Part shown: positions 34,674-44,262 of the stretch, in pieces
How the letters are laid out: each line of letters starts with the position of its first letter
Numbering within the stretch: the stretch's first letter is position 1
DNA from: Sphingopyxis jiangsuensis
Lineage (GTDB): Bacteria; Pseudomonadota; Alphaproteobacteria; Sphingomonadales; Sphingomonadaceae
NCBI RefSeq assembly: GCF_016734905.1
Contig: NZ_JAERPO010000002.1
Span: forward strand, 825,524 to 889,523
Direction of reading: 5' to 3'
DNA length: 64,000 nucleotides
Made by a program: the position numbers and the translations under genes
Notes under the pieces: generated by a model
What the model was told of the DNA's origin: nothing
What the model saw: only the letters and a program-made list of their open reading frames with translations
Database searches by the model: none

Positions 34674-36251
34674 ATGAGCAGCCTGATCAAAAGCGTCGGT
34701 ACGATCGGCGGGCTCACGATGGTGAGCCGCCTGTTCGGGTTCGTGCGCGACATGCTGCTGTCGCGCATCCTTGGCGCCGGCGGCGTCGCCGATGCCTGGC
34801 AGCTCGCTTTCCAGCTTCCCAATATCTTCCGGCGCCTGTTCGCCGAAGGCGCCTTTGCCGCCGCCTTCGTCCCGCTGTTCAACCAGCGCATGACGAAGGA
34901 GGGCGACGCGAGCGAGGCGCGGCGCTTCGCCGAATCGGTGCTCGCGGTGCTGATCCCGATCCTGATCGTCTTTTCGGCGCTGCTGCTTGTCGTCATGCCG
35001 TGGGTGATGGGGCTGTTCGCGAGCGACCGGCTGGAGGGCGACCCGCCGATGTTCGGCCATGCCGTGCTGATGGCGCGCATCGCCTTTCCCTATCTTGCCT
35101 TCATGAGCGTCGCGACCTTGTTCGCCGCGATCCTCAACAGCCTGTCGCGCTTCGCCGCCGCCGCCGCGGCGCCGATCATGCTCAACATCTGCCTGATCGC
35201 CGCGCTGCTGCTCGGCATGGTGCAGGGCGACGGCAGCGAGGCGGCGCGCACCGCGACGGGACTGTACCTCGCCATCGCGGTCACGCTGTCAGGGCTGTTC
35301 CAGCTTGGCTGGCTGTTCTTCTGGGTGCGCCGCGCGGGCTTTGCCCCGGCGCTGCGCCGTCCGCGGATGACCGCGGGGGTGCGCGAGATGGGGGTGCTGA
35401 TCCTTCCCGCCGTGTTCGGCGCGGGAATCTATCAGATCAGCCGCTTCATCGACCTGTTCTTCATCGCGACGCTGCCCGACAAGAGCATCACCTATCTCGC
35501 GATGGCCGACCGGCTCAACCAGCTTCCGCTTGGCATTATCGGCATCGCGCTCGGCACCGCGATCCTCCCCGCACTCTCGCGCTTCATCGCGGCGAGCGAC
35601 GATGACGGTGCGGCGCGCCTGCAGAGCAATGCGGTCGAGCTTGCGATGCTGCTCACCGTACCGGCCGCCGTCGCGCTGTTCGTCGCGGGACCGGCGATCA
35701 CCAGCGCCTTTTACGTCGGCGGCAATTACAGCGTCGCCGACGGGCTGGCGACCGGCGCGGTCGTCGGCGGGCTCGTCGTCGGCCTGCCCGCCTATGTGCT
35801 GGTCAAGGTGCTCGTCCCCAATTTCTTCGCGCGCAAGGACACGCGCACGCCGGTGTGGACCGCGGGGGCGTCGCTGTTGCTCAACATCGCGCTCAACCTG
35901 CTGCTCATCCCGCGCTTCGGGATCGTCGGGCTCGCGCTCGCGGGATCAATCGCGGCGTGGAGCAATGTCGCGATGCTCTATACGATCCTGCACCGCAGCG
36001 GACGCTATCGCCTGTCGCCGCGCGTCGCGGGACGGATCGTGCGGATCGTCGTCGCCGCCGCCGCCATGGCGATTGCCCTCCACTATCTGATCCCGCTCGC
36101 GGGCGATGCCTTCGTCGGCGGCGTGTTCGAACGAATCGCCGCGCTATCGGCGCTGGTGGCGGCGGGCGCGACGATATTCTTCGGTTGCGCCTTCCTTCTT
36201 GGCGTGGTCAATCGCGAAACCGTCGGCCAGCTGCGCCGGCGCCAACTCTGA
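34674..36251 (+). CDS. murJ: Lipid II flippase MurJ
   Basis: MurJ moves lipid II across the inner membrane for peptidoglycan synthesis. The 525-residue protein is hydrophobic throughout (about 14 helices) and opens with the family sequence [26 protein letters not shown], then [24 protein letters not shown] with the conserved arginines lining the cavity. It lies 27 bases after secB and 22 before trpS, a probable operon. Confidence 0.96.
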   Translation: MSSLIKSVGTIGGLTMVSRLFGFVRDMLLSRILGAGGVADAWQLAFQLPNIFRRLFAEGAFAAAFVPLFNQRMTKEGDASEARRFAESVLAVLIPILIVFSALLLVVMPWVMGLFASDRLEGDPPMFGHAVLMARIAFPYLAFMSVATLFAAILNSLSRFAAAAAAPIMLNICLIAALLLGMVQGDGSEAARTATGLYLAIAVTLSGLFQLGWLFFWVRRAGFAPALRRPRMTAGVREMGVLILPAVFGAGIYQISRFIDLFFIATLPDKSITYLAMADRLNQLPLGIIGIALGTAILPALSRFIAASDDDGAARLQSNAVELAMLLTVPAAVALFVAGPAITSAFYVGGNYSVADGLATGAVVGGLVVGLPAYVLVKVLVPNFFARKDTRTPVWTAGASLLLNIALNLLLIPRFGIVGLALAGSIAAWSNVAMLYTILHRSGRYRLSPRVAGRIVRIVVAAAAMAIALHYLIPLAGDAFVGGVFERIAALSALVAAGATIFFGCAFLLGVVNRETVGQLRRRQL

Positions 36252-36273
36252 CAACTCTGACGGGAAAGATCAT

Positions 36274-37272
36274 ATGCGGACGCTATCGGGCATCCAGCCC
36301 ACCGGAAATTTGCACCTCGGCAATTATCTGGGCGCGATCCGCAACTGGGTGCGGATGCAGGACGAGATGCCCGGCGAGAAGCTCTATTTCCTGGCCGACC
36401 TGCACGCGATCACCGTCCACAACGACCCCGCCGAACTGACCGCGAACACGCGCGAAATGGCGGCGGCGCTGATGGCGGCGGGGATCGACCCGGCAAAGGC
36501 GATCCTGTTCAACCAGGCGCGCGTTCCCGCGCACGCCGAGCTGGCGTGGCTGCTTTTCTGCACCGCGCGCATCGGCTGGCTCAACCGCATGACGCAGTTC
36601 AAGGAAAAGTCGGGCAAGAACCGCGAGGGCGCGAGCGTCGGGCTCTATGCCTATCCGGTGCTGCAGGCCGCCGACGTGCTCATCTATCAGACGACGCACG
36701 TGCCGGTCGGCGGCGACCAGAAACAGCATCTCGAACTCGCGCGCGACATCGCGACCAAGTTCAACCTCGACACCGGGACCGAGACCTTCACCCTTCCCGA
36801 ACCGACGATCCCGCCGACCGCGGCGCGGATCATGAGCCTGCGCGACGGCAGCGCGAAAATGTCGAAATCGGACCCGAGCGACATGAGCCGGATCAACCTG
36901 GTCGACGATGCCGACACGATCATGGCGAAAATCCGCAAGGCGAAGACCGACCCCGAACCGCTGCCGTCGGAGGCTCCGGGGCTCGACGGGCGGCCCGAGG
37001 CGAAGAATCTGGTGTCGATCTATGCCGCGATGGCCGACGAGAGCGTCGACGCCGTGCTCGCGCGCTTTGCGGGGCAGGGGTTCGGTGCGTTCAAGCCCGC
37101 GCTTGGCGAGCTGCTCGTCGAAACGCTGCGCCCGATCGCGACGCGGCTGACCGAACTCAAGGCCGATCCGGCGGCAATCGACGCCGCGCTCGAGGCAGGG
37201 GCGGCGCGTGCATCGGCGCTCGCGCGGCCGACGCTCGACGCGGCTTATGCCGCGCTCGGGCTCTGCCGCTGA
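36274..37272 (+). CDS. trpS: Tryptophanyl-tRNA synthetase
   Basis: TrpS charges tRNA-Trp. The 332-residue class I synthetase has the HIGH-type motif [16 protein letters not shown] (residues 10-25), the KMSKS motif at [11 protein letters not shown] and the tryptophan site [17 protein letters not shown]. The start at 36274 gives the usual N-terminus [11 protein letters not shown]; the frame upstream overlaps murJ and is not used. Confidence 0.97.
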   Translation: MRTLSGIQPTGNLHLGNYLGAIRNWVRMQDEMPGEKLYFLADLHAITVHNDPAELTANTREMAAALMAAGIDPAKAILFNQARVPAHAELAWLLFCTARIGWLNRMTQFKEKSGKNREGASVGLYAYPVLQAADVLIYQTTHVPVGGDQKQHLELARDIATKFNLDTGTETFTLPEPTIPPTAARIMSLRDGSAKMSKSDPSDMSRINLVDDADTIMAKIRKAKTDPEPLPSEAPGLDGRPEAKNLVSIYAAMADESVDAVLARFAGQGFGAFKPALGELLVETLRPIATRLTELKADPAAIDAALEAGAARASALARPTLDAAYAALGLCR

Positions 37273-37406
37273 GCCGCCGCGGCGCCACTGCGAACTTGTC
37301 GCGAACAAAAGTGCGACGAAGCGGGTTCAACCAAGGTTAAGTCGCTGTGGTATAGTCATGCTATAGAAAGCGCCCATATGGTGCACCCGAATCACGGAGC
37401 ATGACG

Positions 37407-38093
37407 ATGAGCAACAAGATTTCCCGGCGACTGGGCCTCTCCGCCATAGCGGCGGCAGCCCTCGCGCTCGCGGGCTGCGCGACGCCCTTCAAGGCCGATG
37501 TCGCGCGCTTCCAGTCGCAGCTTCCCGCACCGCAGGGCCAGACCTTCGCGGTCGAGGCGAGCAACCCCGCGCTCGAAGGCGGGATTGAGTTTGGGCGGTA
37601 TGCCAATATTGTCGCCAGCGAACTGACGCAATTCGGCTATCGCCCCGTCGCGCCCGGCGAAAGCCCCGACCTGCTCGTCCGCATGGACTATGGCGTCGAC
37701 AAGGGCCGCGAGAAGGTCGTGTCGAGCCCCGGCTTCGGCGATCCCTGGTATCGCGGCTGGGGGCCGGGCTATTATCGCCCCGTCGTCGTGCGCGGTCCGG
37801 GCGGACGCCGCTATGTCTATGGCTATCGCGACCCCTTTCTGTGGGGCGGGTTCGGTCCGGGCTGGGGCTATAACGACGTCAGCAGCTACACCGTCTATAC
37901 GAGCGGACTGAAGCTGCAGATCGACCGCACCGCCGACGGTGCGCGGCTGTTCGAAGGACAGGCCGAGGCGCAGTCGCGCGACAACAACCTCCAGACGCTG
38001 GTGCCGAACCTCGTCGAAGCGATGTTCACGGGCTTCCCCGGCAATTCGGGCGAGCGCGTGCGGATCACCGTCGCACCGCCCGAAAAGGGCTAG
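37407..38093 (+). CDS. DUF4136 lipoprotein
   Basis: The 228-residue lipoprotein has a signal ending in LALAGC and a DUF4136 domain: FAVEASNPALEGGIEFGRYANIVASELTQFGYRPV, then a Tyr/Gly-rich segment (DPWYRGWGPGYYRPVVVRG) and a C-terminal block ARLFEGQAEAQSRDNNLQTLVPNLVEAMFTGFPG. Outer membrane location is inferred; function unknown. I prefer the ATG at 37407 (GGAG at -12) over 37401. Its TAG stop is the first base triplet of the foldback element that follows. Confidence 0.85.
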   Translation: MSNKISRRLGLSAIAAAALALAGCATPFKADVARFQSQLPAPQGQTFAVEASNPALEGGIEFGRYANIVASELTQFGYRPVAPGESPDLLVRMDYGVDKGREKVVSSPGFGDPWYRGWGPGYYRPVVVRGPGGRRYVYGYRDPFLWGGFGPGWGYNDVSSYTVYTSGLKLQIDRTADGARLFEGQAEAQSRDNNLQTLVPNLVEAMFTGFPGNSGERVRITVAPPEKG

Positions 38094-38359
38094 GGTCAGG
38101 ACCCATTAATTACGCGTTCGAGGTTTGAAGCGATTTTGTTCAGTGCGAGGAGGCAAGACGCCGGAATATGTCGATATTTCTAGGCTTGCCGACGAAGCAA
38201 TGGACAAAATCGGTCAAATCCCGGAGGGACGCCGAAATGGCTTCGATCTCGCGCCCGCGCGGCCTTGCGGGTAGCGATGCTACCCGCTGCACCCGCCCGG
38301 ACCCGATATCTTCGCCATTTCGACGCCTCGAACGCGCAATTAATGGGTCCTGACCCTAG
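38090..38359. mobile_element. 270-bp foldback (MITE-like) element
   Basis: Terminal inverted repeats of 34 bases (38090-38123 and 38326-38359) begin CTAGGGTCAGGACCCATTAA and differ at one position. The interior is less GC-biased and holds a hairpin GCGGGTAGC-GAT-GCTACCCGC near 38269-38289. No transposase is encoded; the only small open frames are not convincing. The left end supplies the stop codon of the DUF4136 gene and the right end lies 22 bases before the dnaA terminator. I see no clear target duplication. Confidence 0.8.
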
Positions 38360-38380
38360 GCACGAGGTTTCGTCACCAAC

Positions 38381-38418
38381 AAAAAGGCCCGGTCTCCGCA
38401 AGGACACCGGGCCTTTTC
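38381..38418 (-). terminator. Rho-independent terminator of dnaA
   Basis: On the minus strand, AAAGGCCCGGTGTCC pairs with GGAGACCGGGCCTTTTT around a short loop, giving a long GC stem followed by a T run, 17 bases after the dnaA stop. Confidence 0.88.
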
Positions 38419-38434
38419 GCTGTGGTGCGACCCA

Positions 38435-39790
38435 TCAACTGTTGAGGCTGCGCCGGATGGCGGCGATCTCGGCATCGAGTTCGCTGTCGGCGACGCGCAG
38501 CGCCTCGACCGTCCGCACGGCATGGATCACCGTCGAATGGTCGCGCCCGCCAAAACGGCGTCCGATCTCGGGATAGGAGCGCGGCGTCAGCTCCTTCGCC
38601 AGATACATGGCGACCTGCCGCGGGCGGGCGATCGCGCGGACGCGGCGCTTCGACGACATTTCGGACTTGTCGAGCCGGTAGTGCGCGCACACCGCGCGCT
38701 GGATCTCGTCGATCGTGATGCGCGGGCGCGCGCTGCGGACATTTTCGGCGAGCCGGTCTTCGGCAAGCGTCAGGTCGATCGGCGTTCCGGTGAGCGCGGC
38801 ATAGGCGAGCAGCTTGTTGAGCGCGCCTTCGAGTTCGCGGATATTGCGCGTGAAATGCTTGACCAGCCACGCGACGACCGCGTCGGGCACCTCGATCATC
38901 GGCATCGCGGCGAGCCGCTGGCGGATGATGCGTTCGCGCAGGCCGTCTTCGGGCGCCTCGATATCGGCGACGAGCCCGCCCGACAACCGCGACAACAGCC
39001 GTGCCTCGACCCCGTCGAGCATCGCGGGCGGGCGGTCGGCGGTGACGACGAGGCGCTTGCCCGAGCACATCAGGTCGTCGATCGTGTGGAGCAATTCCTC
39101 CTGCGTCGAATTCTTGCCGATCACGAACTGCAGATCGTCGAGCAGCAGCAGGTCGGCGGCGCGCAGCCGCGCCTTGAACGCCATCATGTCGCCGCCGCGC
39201 ATCGCGCTGACGAATTCGAGCATGAATTTTTCGGCCGACATCAGGATGATCGCCGCGCCCGGATAGGTCGCGGCATAATCCTGCGCGATCGCCTGCAACA
39301 GGTGCGTCTTGCCCTGCCCGGTGCCCGAACAGAGGTAAAGCGGGTTGAACTGCGGCGCCTCGGCCATCGCCATCCGCCGCGCGGCATTGGCGGCAAGGAT
39401 ATTGCTGCGCGCGACGACGAAGCGTTCGAAGGTCAGCCGGCGATCGAAGCCCGCGAGCACGACGGGTGCGGTCGGCGCGTCGGCGATGACCGGAAGCTCC
39501 GGCGTCGTCAGCGCCGCGGCGCGTTCGGCGGCCGCCGCGCCGCCGCGCACCGTAACGCTGCGCACGGCGGGAAGATGGTGCCGCCACGCCAGCGCGAGGC
39601 GCTCGCCGAATCGCTCGTTGATCCAGTTGGCCGAAAAGCGGCTGGCGGTCTCGAGCGTCACCACGCCCGACAGGGTGCAGAAGTCGGCAAAGCGGACGGG
39701 CTTCAGCCAATGGTCGAAGGTGCGCGCGCCAAGGTCACGGCGCAGTCCTTCGGCAACGCGGGGCCAGAGTGTCACGGCATCGCTGCTCAC
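38435..39790 (-). CDS. dnaA: Chromosomal replication initiator DnaA
   Basis: DnaA opens the origin. The 451-residue protein has an N-terminal DnaB-interacting domain (LWPRVAEGLRRDLGARTFDHWLKPV), the AAA+ core with Walker A CSGTGQGKTHLLQAI and Walker B LLLLDDLQFV, and the C-terminal DNA-binding domain with GGRDHSTVIHAVRTVE. I took the GTG at 39790 (SSDAVTLW follows); upstream in-frame starts at 39838 and 39892 would add residues not usual in the family. Domain II is short. It follows rpsT on the same strand rather than dnaN or rpmH. Confidence 0.93.
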   Translation of the reverse strand: MSSDAVTLWPRVAEGLRRDLGARTFDHWLKPVRFADFCTLSGVVTLETASRFSANWINERFGERLALAWRHHLPAVRSVTVRGGAAAAERAAALTTPELPVIADAPTAPVVLAGFDRRLTFERFVVARSNILAANAARRMAMAEAPQFNPLYLCSGTGQGKTHLLQAIAQDYAATYPGAAIILMSAEKFMLEFVSAMRGGDMMAFKARLRAADLLLLDDLQFVIGKNSTQEELLHTIDDLMCSGKRLVVTADRPPAMLDGVEARLLSRLSGGLVADIEAPEDGLRERIIRQRLAAMPMIEVPDAVVAWLVKHFTRNIRELEGALNKLLAYAALTGTPIDLTLAEDRLAENVRSARPRITIDEIQRAVCAHYRLDKSEMSSKRRVRAIARPRQVAMYLAKELTPRSYPEIGRRFGGRDHSTVIHAVRTVEALRVADSELDAEIAAIRRSLNS

Positions 39791-40215
39791 ATCCACATCC
39801 CGCGCGTCAAAGTCATGCCGATCCCCGTCCCTCTTCACGCGATGCCGCCCCCTCTCGTCCCCCGTCCCGGACGCCTCGCGCGGCCGCTGCACGCCGAATC
39901 CCCGCTTCGGCAGGGCGCAAGCGTCCTGTCCCGGGCAAAGCGCCCGAAAAAGCGTGAAACATGTCGATGTGGCGGCCGCCAGCGAAGGCCGACGACACCC
40001 TTGTCTAGTCAGACCGGGCCGAGTCGATCAAGACCGGTTGATGTAAAAATATTGAAATAAAAATCTTGACTCGTCGCGGCCCGCAGAAACCCGCGCCACT
40101 GCACTTTAGTTGTTGTTTTTAAACATTTTTATTGTGACATTAATGTTGCCAGAAAACGAATCGCGAGAAATCCGCGACTTACCGCGTTGCAATGTAATTG
40201 CCATCGCAGAGTCAC
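39791..40215 (-). promoter_or_regulatory. dnaA upstream region with GANTC and CtrA-like sites
   Basis: The gap between dnaA and the rpsT terminator has two AT-rich tracts (about 40040-40070 and 40110-40145) in a GC-rich genome. Four GANTC sites, the CcrM methylation target, lie at 40021, 40068, 40158 and 40209. Two overlapping near-matches to the CtrA box TTAA-N7-TTAA occur: TTAA-N7-TATT (40119-40133) and TTAT-N7-TTAA (40129-40143). I found no TTATCCACA DnaA box, so I do not call an origin. No gene is seen here. Confidence 0.55.
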
Positions 40216-40255
40216 AAAAAAGAACCCGCCGGCTCGAAGCGCGGCGGGTTCTTTT
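40216..40255 (-). terminator. Rho-independent terminator of rpsT
   Basis: AGAACCCGCCG pairs with CGGCGGGTTCT, extended by A-T pairs on both sides so that it ends in a T run on either strand. It lies 24 bases after the rpsT stop and separates rpsT from the dnaA promoter region. Confidence 0.9.
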
Positions 40256-40278
40256 GTGCCCTTTCGGGACGGAGCGAT

Positions 40279-40542
40279 TTAGGCGATCGCGTTCACGCTT
40301 TTCGTCAGGCGCGAGTATTTGCGCGCGACGGTGTTCTTGTGAAGCACGCCCTTCGCGACGCCGCGCGCCATTTCGGGCTGTGCGGCCTTGAGCGCTGCAG
40401 CGGCAGCGTCCTTGTCGCCCGCGGCGACCGCGGCTTCGACCTTCTTGACCAGCGTGCGGATGCGCGAGACGCGATTCTTGTTCACGACGGTGCGCGCCGT
40501 GTTGCGGCGGATGCGCTTCTTTGCCTGCGGCGTATTGGCCAT
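40279..40542 (-). CDS. rpsT: 30S ribosomal protein S20
   Basis: The 87-residue basic protein [20 protein letters not shown] ... is S20, which binds 16S rRNA early in assembly. The helical regions [34 protein letters not shown] and [12 protein letters not shown] are conserved. GAGGAA lies before the ATG. The rpsT-dnaA pairing is common in alphaproteobacteria. Confidence 0.97.
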   Translation of the reverse strand: MANTPQAKKRIRRNTARTVVNKNRVSRIRTLVKKVEAAVAAGDKDAAAAALKAAQPEMARGVAKGVLHKNTVARKYSRLTKSVNAIA

Positions 40543-40774
40543 AAGTTCCTCAAATATCCAATCGGTTCAACGGTCGGAGCACAGCCGAAAGCGGAGCAGC
40601 CGAATCGCGCGCGGGCGGCGAATCAATGTCCGGATACGGCCGGTTCCGGAAGACCGGACCCTGCTCGAAGGGTGGGCCCATAGCCAGCATGCAGGTGAAG
40701 GTCAATGGTTTTCGGCCGATCCATGCGGGAAATGCAGGCTTTGCGGGGCGGGCCTCGAAGAACAGCATAGGGTT

Positions 40775-40891
40775 CCCCTCCCGCAGGCGGGAGGGGACGG
40801 GGGTGGGCCAGCAGCGGTGCTATTGCCCACCCCGCTGCGACTAACGAACGAGGTTCGCAAGTCTCGCTGCCCCTCCCGCCTGCGGGAGGGG
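40775..40891. repeat. 117-bp structured foldback repeat, family A copy 2
   Basis: The outer palindromes (40775-40796 with loop AG; 40870-40891 with loop CT) and the inner pairs GGGGGTGGG/CCCACCCC match copy 1 (4854-4970) in length and order. The inner hairpin is CGAAC-GAG-GTTCG here instead of GCCAGC-AA-GCTGGC. It lies between mutM and rpsT. The rest of this 395-base gap (40543-40774) holds the rpsT promoter region and no gene I can support. Confidence 0.9.
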
Positions 40892-40937
40892 AGAAAACGC
40901 CGCCTTCCGATTTCCAGCTTTGGTTTCCCCGCCACCC

Positions 40938-41750
40938 TCAGCGCTGGCATTTGGGGCAATGAAAGGTCGAGCGCCCCGACTGCACGGTCCGCCGGATCGT
41001 CCCGCCGCATTGGCACGCCGCGCCTTCGCGGCCATAGACGCGCCAATCCTTCGCGAAATAGCCGAGGTCGCCCTCGGGACCGAGGAAGTCGCGCAGCGTC
41101 GACCCGCCCGCGGCAATCGCCGCCACCAGCACCTCCTTGATCGCGGGAACGAGCGCGGCAATCTTTGCCTTCGGGACGTCGGCGGCGGCGCGCAGCGGCG
41201 AGATGCGCGCCATGTTGAGCGCCTCGCACACATAGATATTGCCGAGCCCCGCGACGACCGTCTGGTCGAGCAGCAACGCCTTCACCGGCGCCTTTCGCCC
41301 CGCAAGCGCGCGCGCGAGACAGCCGGCGTCGAATGCGTCCGACAGCGGCTCGGGGCCGAGCGTCACGAAAGCCGGAAAGGCCGTCAGCGGGTCGCCGCTG
41401 ACGAGGTCGACCGACCCGAAGCGCCGGGGATCGTGGAGGAAAAGCCGGTGTCCGGCCGCGGTTTCGAGCAGCAGATGGTCGTGCTTGCCCGCCTCGCCGC
41501 CCTCGGTGCGCCAGCGCCCCGACATGCCGAGATGGAAGATCAGATGGTCGTCGCGATCGGTCGACACGATGCCATATTTGGCGCGCCGCGACAGCTGCGT
41601 GACCGCCGCGCCGGTCAGCCGCTGCGCCAGATCGACGGGAAAGGGCCGCCGCAGGTCGGGGCGAAAGGTCGTCACCGTCACCAGCCGCTGCCCCTCCAGA
41701 AAGGGAGCGAGACCGCGCACGGTGGTTTCGACTTCGGGAAGCTCGGGCAT
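40938..41750 (-). CDS. mutM: Formamidopyrimidine-DNA glycosylase
   Basis: MutM excises 8-oxoguanine and formamidopyrimidines. The 270-residue protein starts with the catalytic MPELPEVETTVRGL (Pro1, Glu2), has the Lys in the RRAKYG loop, and ends with the zinc finger C-X2-C-X16-C-X2-C (CQCGG ... FHCPKCQR). The start at 41750 is fixed by the N-terminal proline chemistry; the frame upstream is not used. It is divergent from ubiE, as is usual in alphaproteobacteria. Confidence 0.96.
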   Translation of the reverse strand: MPELPEVETTVRGLAPFLEGQRLVTVTTFRPDLRRPFPVDLAQRLTGAAVTQLSRRAKYGIVSTDRDDHLIFHLGMSGRWRTEGGEAGKHDHLLLETAAGHRLFLHDPRRFGSVDLVSGDPLTAFPAFVTLGPEPLSDAFDAGCLARALAGRKAPVKALLLDQTVVAGLGNIYVCEALNMARISPLRAAADVPKAKIAALVPAIKEVLVAAIAAGGSTLRDFLGPEGDLGYFAKDWRVYGREGAACQCGGTIRRTVQSGRSTFHCPKCQR

Positions 41751-41841
41751 TTGCGCGGCGGTAACTGGCATTTGCCTGCGCCACAAGCCTTGGCTAAAGG
41801 CGCATATCCACTTCCGCACATCGTCCCGAAGGCGCCCCTCG

Positions 41842-42579
41842 ATGCCCACCCCCGATACCGTCAGTTTCGGCTATGACCAGGTCCCCGCAGGCCGCAAGAC
41901 CGCGATGGTCGGCGAGGTGTTCAGCCGCGTCGCGCGCAAGTATGACATCATGAACGACGCGATGTCGGGCGGGATGCACCGGCTGTGGAAGGACCGCTTC
42001 GTCCGGCGCGTCAAGCCGCGTGAGGGCGAGGCGATCCTCGACATGGCGGGCGGCACCGGCGACATCGCCTTTCGCATGGAGCCTTCGGGCGCAAGCATCA
42101 CCGTCGCCGACATCAACCCCGACATGCTCGCCGTCGGCATGGACCGCGCGGCGCAGCGCGGCATCGACAGCCTCGTCTGGAGCGAGCAGAATGCCGAGCG
42201 GCTGAGCTTTCCCGACCGCTTTTTCGACGCCTATACGATCGCCTTCGGCATCCGAAACGTCACCGACATCCCCGCCGCGCTGGCCGAGGCGCACCGCGTG
42301 CTCCGCTTTGGCGGCCGCTTTTTCTGCCTCGAGTTTTCGACCAACGAATGGCCCGGATTTGCGCAGGTTTATGACGCCTATTCGCATCATGTCGTCCCCA
42401 GGCTCGGCAAGCTCATTGCACAGGACGAGGACAGCTATCGCTATCTGATCGAATCGATCCGCCGCTTTCCGCCGATGCCCCAGTTCGCGCAGATGATCCG
42501 CGACGCGGGCTTTACCGCGGTGAAGGCCGAACCGATCATGGGCGGGCTGGTCGCGATCCACAGCGGGTGGAAGGCGTGA
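41842..42579 (+). CDS. ubiE: Ubiquinone/menaquinone C-methyltransferase UbiE
   Basis: UbiE C-methylates the benzoquinol ring during ubiquinone synthesis. The 245-residue protein has VGEVFSRVARKYDIMNDAMSGGMHRLWK, the SAM motif ILDMAGGTGDIAFR and the UbiE block YTIAFGIRNVTD. The ATG at 41842 leads a run ubiE, ubiB, with 37 bases to ubiB. Confidence 0.96.
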   Translation: MPTPDTVSFGYDQVPAGRKTAMVGEVFSRVARKYDIMNDAMSGGMHRLWKDRFVRRVKPREGEAILDMAGGTGDIAFRMEPSGASITVADINPDMLAVGMDRAAQRGIDSLVWSEQNAERLSFPDRFFDAYTIAFGIRNVTDIPAALAEAHRVLRFGGRFFCLEFSTNEWPGFAQVYDAYSHHVVPRLGKLIAQDEDSYRYLIESIRRFPPMPQFAQMIRDAGFTAVKAEPIMGGLVAIHSGWKA

Positions 42580-42616
42580 ACGACCTGACACACCTGAAGG
42601 GGAGGGGCTTTCAGAT

Positions 42617-44161
42617 ATGACCCGCCCCGTCACCCATATTTTCCGGCTGCTGAAATGGGGCCGCATCCTCGCGCGCCACGGCGCGCTGCGCGGGATCGAG
42701 AGCGCGCCGGCGACGCCGATGGGGGTCAAGCGGCTGTGCCGCCTCGCGCGGTTCGGCACGATCCAGCCCAAATATCCGGACTATGCCGCCGCCTTTCAGG
42801 CGATCGGCCCCGCCGCGGTGAAGCTTGGCCAGACGCTCGCGACGCGGCCCGACCTTGTCGGCGAAGAGGCGGTGCGCAACCTGCTCACCTTGCAGGACGC
42901 GCTGCCCCCCGTCGCCTTCGAGCGTATCCGCGCCGAGATCGAGCAGACGTTCGAGGCGCCGCTCGAACACCTCTATGCCGAATTCGACCCCGAGCCGGTC
43001 GGGTCGGCGTCGATCGCGCAGGTTCACCGCGCGGTGACGACCGACGGGCGCAAGGTCGCGGTCAAGGTGCGCCGTCCCGGCATCGACAAGCAGTTCGCGC
43101 GCGACATCGAAACCTATGAATGGGCGGCCGCGCATCTCGAGGCGTTTGGCGGCGAAGCGGCGCGGCTGCGCCCGCGGCAGGTGATCGCCAACTTCCGGCG
43201 CTGGACGCTGCGCGAGCTTGATCTTCGGCGCGAGGCGGCGTCGGCGTCGGAGCTTGCCGACGCGATGGCGGCCGAGCCGACCTATGAAGTCCCCGCGATC
43301 GACTGGGACCGCACCGCAAGCCGCGTGATGACGCAAAGCTGGATCGACGGGGTCAAGATTTCGCACCGCGACAAGCTGGTCGCGGCGGGGCACGACATGG
43401 AGGCGCTTGCCTCGAACCTCGTCCACGCCTTTTTGCGCCAGGCGATCGCCGAGGGCTTTTTCCACGCCGACATGCACCAGGGCAATCTGTTCGTGAAGGC
43501 CGACGGGACGATCGCCGCCGTCGATTTCGGCATCATGGGGCGGATCAACCGCAAGGCGCGCTTCTGGCTCGCCGAGATCCTCTATGGCCTGACCACGGGC
43601 AATTACCGCCGCGTCGCCGAAATCCATTTCGAGGCGCAATATGTGCCCGATTATCACAGCGTCGAGGAGTTCGCGACGGCGCTGCGCGCGGTCGGCGAGC
43701 CGATGCGCGGCAAGCCGGTGAGCGAGCTCAGCGTCGGCCAGATGCTCGACGGGCTGTTCGCGATCACGCGCGATTTCGACATGCAAACGCAGCCGCACCT
43801 GCTGCTGCTGCAAAAGACGATGGTGATGGTCGAGGGCGTCGCGACGATGCTCAACCCCCAGATCAACATGTGGGACGTGTCGGGCCCGTTCGTGAAGAAC
43901 TGGATCCGCGACGAGCTTGGCCCCGAAGCCGCGCTCGCCGACGGCCTCCGCGAGCAGGCGGGGACGCTCGCGCTGATCCCCGACATCATCCGCCGCCTCG
44001 ACGAGCAATTGCCGCGCAAGGGCGCCGCCCCGCCGAGCCCGCCGCTCCCCGAAATCCCGCTGATGTGGGAAAGCGGCGAGCGGCGCGGCTGGTGGAGCTA
44101 TGCGCTGGCGGCGGTGGCGGGCGCCATTGCGGGCGCGGGATTGCTGCACTGGCTCGGTTGA
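42617..44161 (+). CDS. ubiB: Ubiquinone biosynthesis ATPase UbiB
   Basis: The 514-residue protein is an atypical kinase-like ATPase needed for ubiquinone synthesis. It has the KxGQ motif in AAVKLGQTLATRPDLVG, the Ala-rich loop GSASIAQVHRA, the catalytic-like HADMHQGNLFVK and AVDFGIMGR, and a C-terminal membrane helix (YALAAVAGAIAGAGLLHWLG). It lies 37 bases after ubiE. Confidence 0.95.
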   Translation: MTRPVTHIFRLLKWGRILARHGALRGIESAPATPMGVKRLCRLARFGTIQPKYPDYAAAFQAIGPAAVKLGQTLATRPDLVGEEAVRNLLTLQDALPPVAFERIRAEIEQTFEAPLEHLYAEFDPEPVGSASIAQVHRAVTTDGRKVAVKVRRPGIDKQFARDIETYEWAAAHLEAFGGEAARLRPRQVIANFRRWTLRELDLRREAASASELADAMAAEPTYEVPAIDWDRTASRVMTQSWIDGVKISHRDKLVAAGHDMEALASNLVHAFLRQAIAEGFFHADMHQGNLFVKADGTIAAVDFGIMGRINRKARFWLAEILYGLTTGNYRRVAEIHFEAQYVPDYHSVEEFATALRAVGEPMRGKPVSELSVGQMLDGLFAITRDFDMQTQPHLLLLQKTMVMVEGVATMLNPQINMWDVSGPFVKNWIRDELGPEAALADGLREQAGTLALIPDIIRRLDEQLPRKGAAPPSPPLPEIPLMWESGERRGWWSYALAAVAGAIAGAGLLHWLG

Positions 44162-44262
44162 AGCTGCGCTGCCGCGGCCATAGTTACCGAACATTTACCT
44201 TGTTTCTCTAGCCATTGCTCTCGACCGAACCGGACGCCTTTGTCCGGGCAGACCGAGGCAAT

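Noticed and set aside
38168..38353. Small open frame of 61 codons inside the foldback element
   Set aside because: It spans into the inverted arm, has no ribosome binding site and no recognisable protein; likely chance.
39791..40278. Replication origin next to dnaA
   Set aside because: AT-rich tracts are present but I found no TTATCCACA-type DnaA box cluster, and alphaproteobacterial origins are often elsewhere. GC skew of the whole chromosome would decide.
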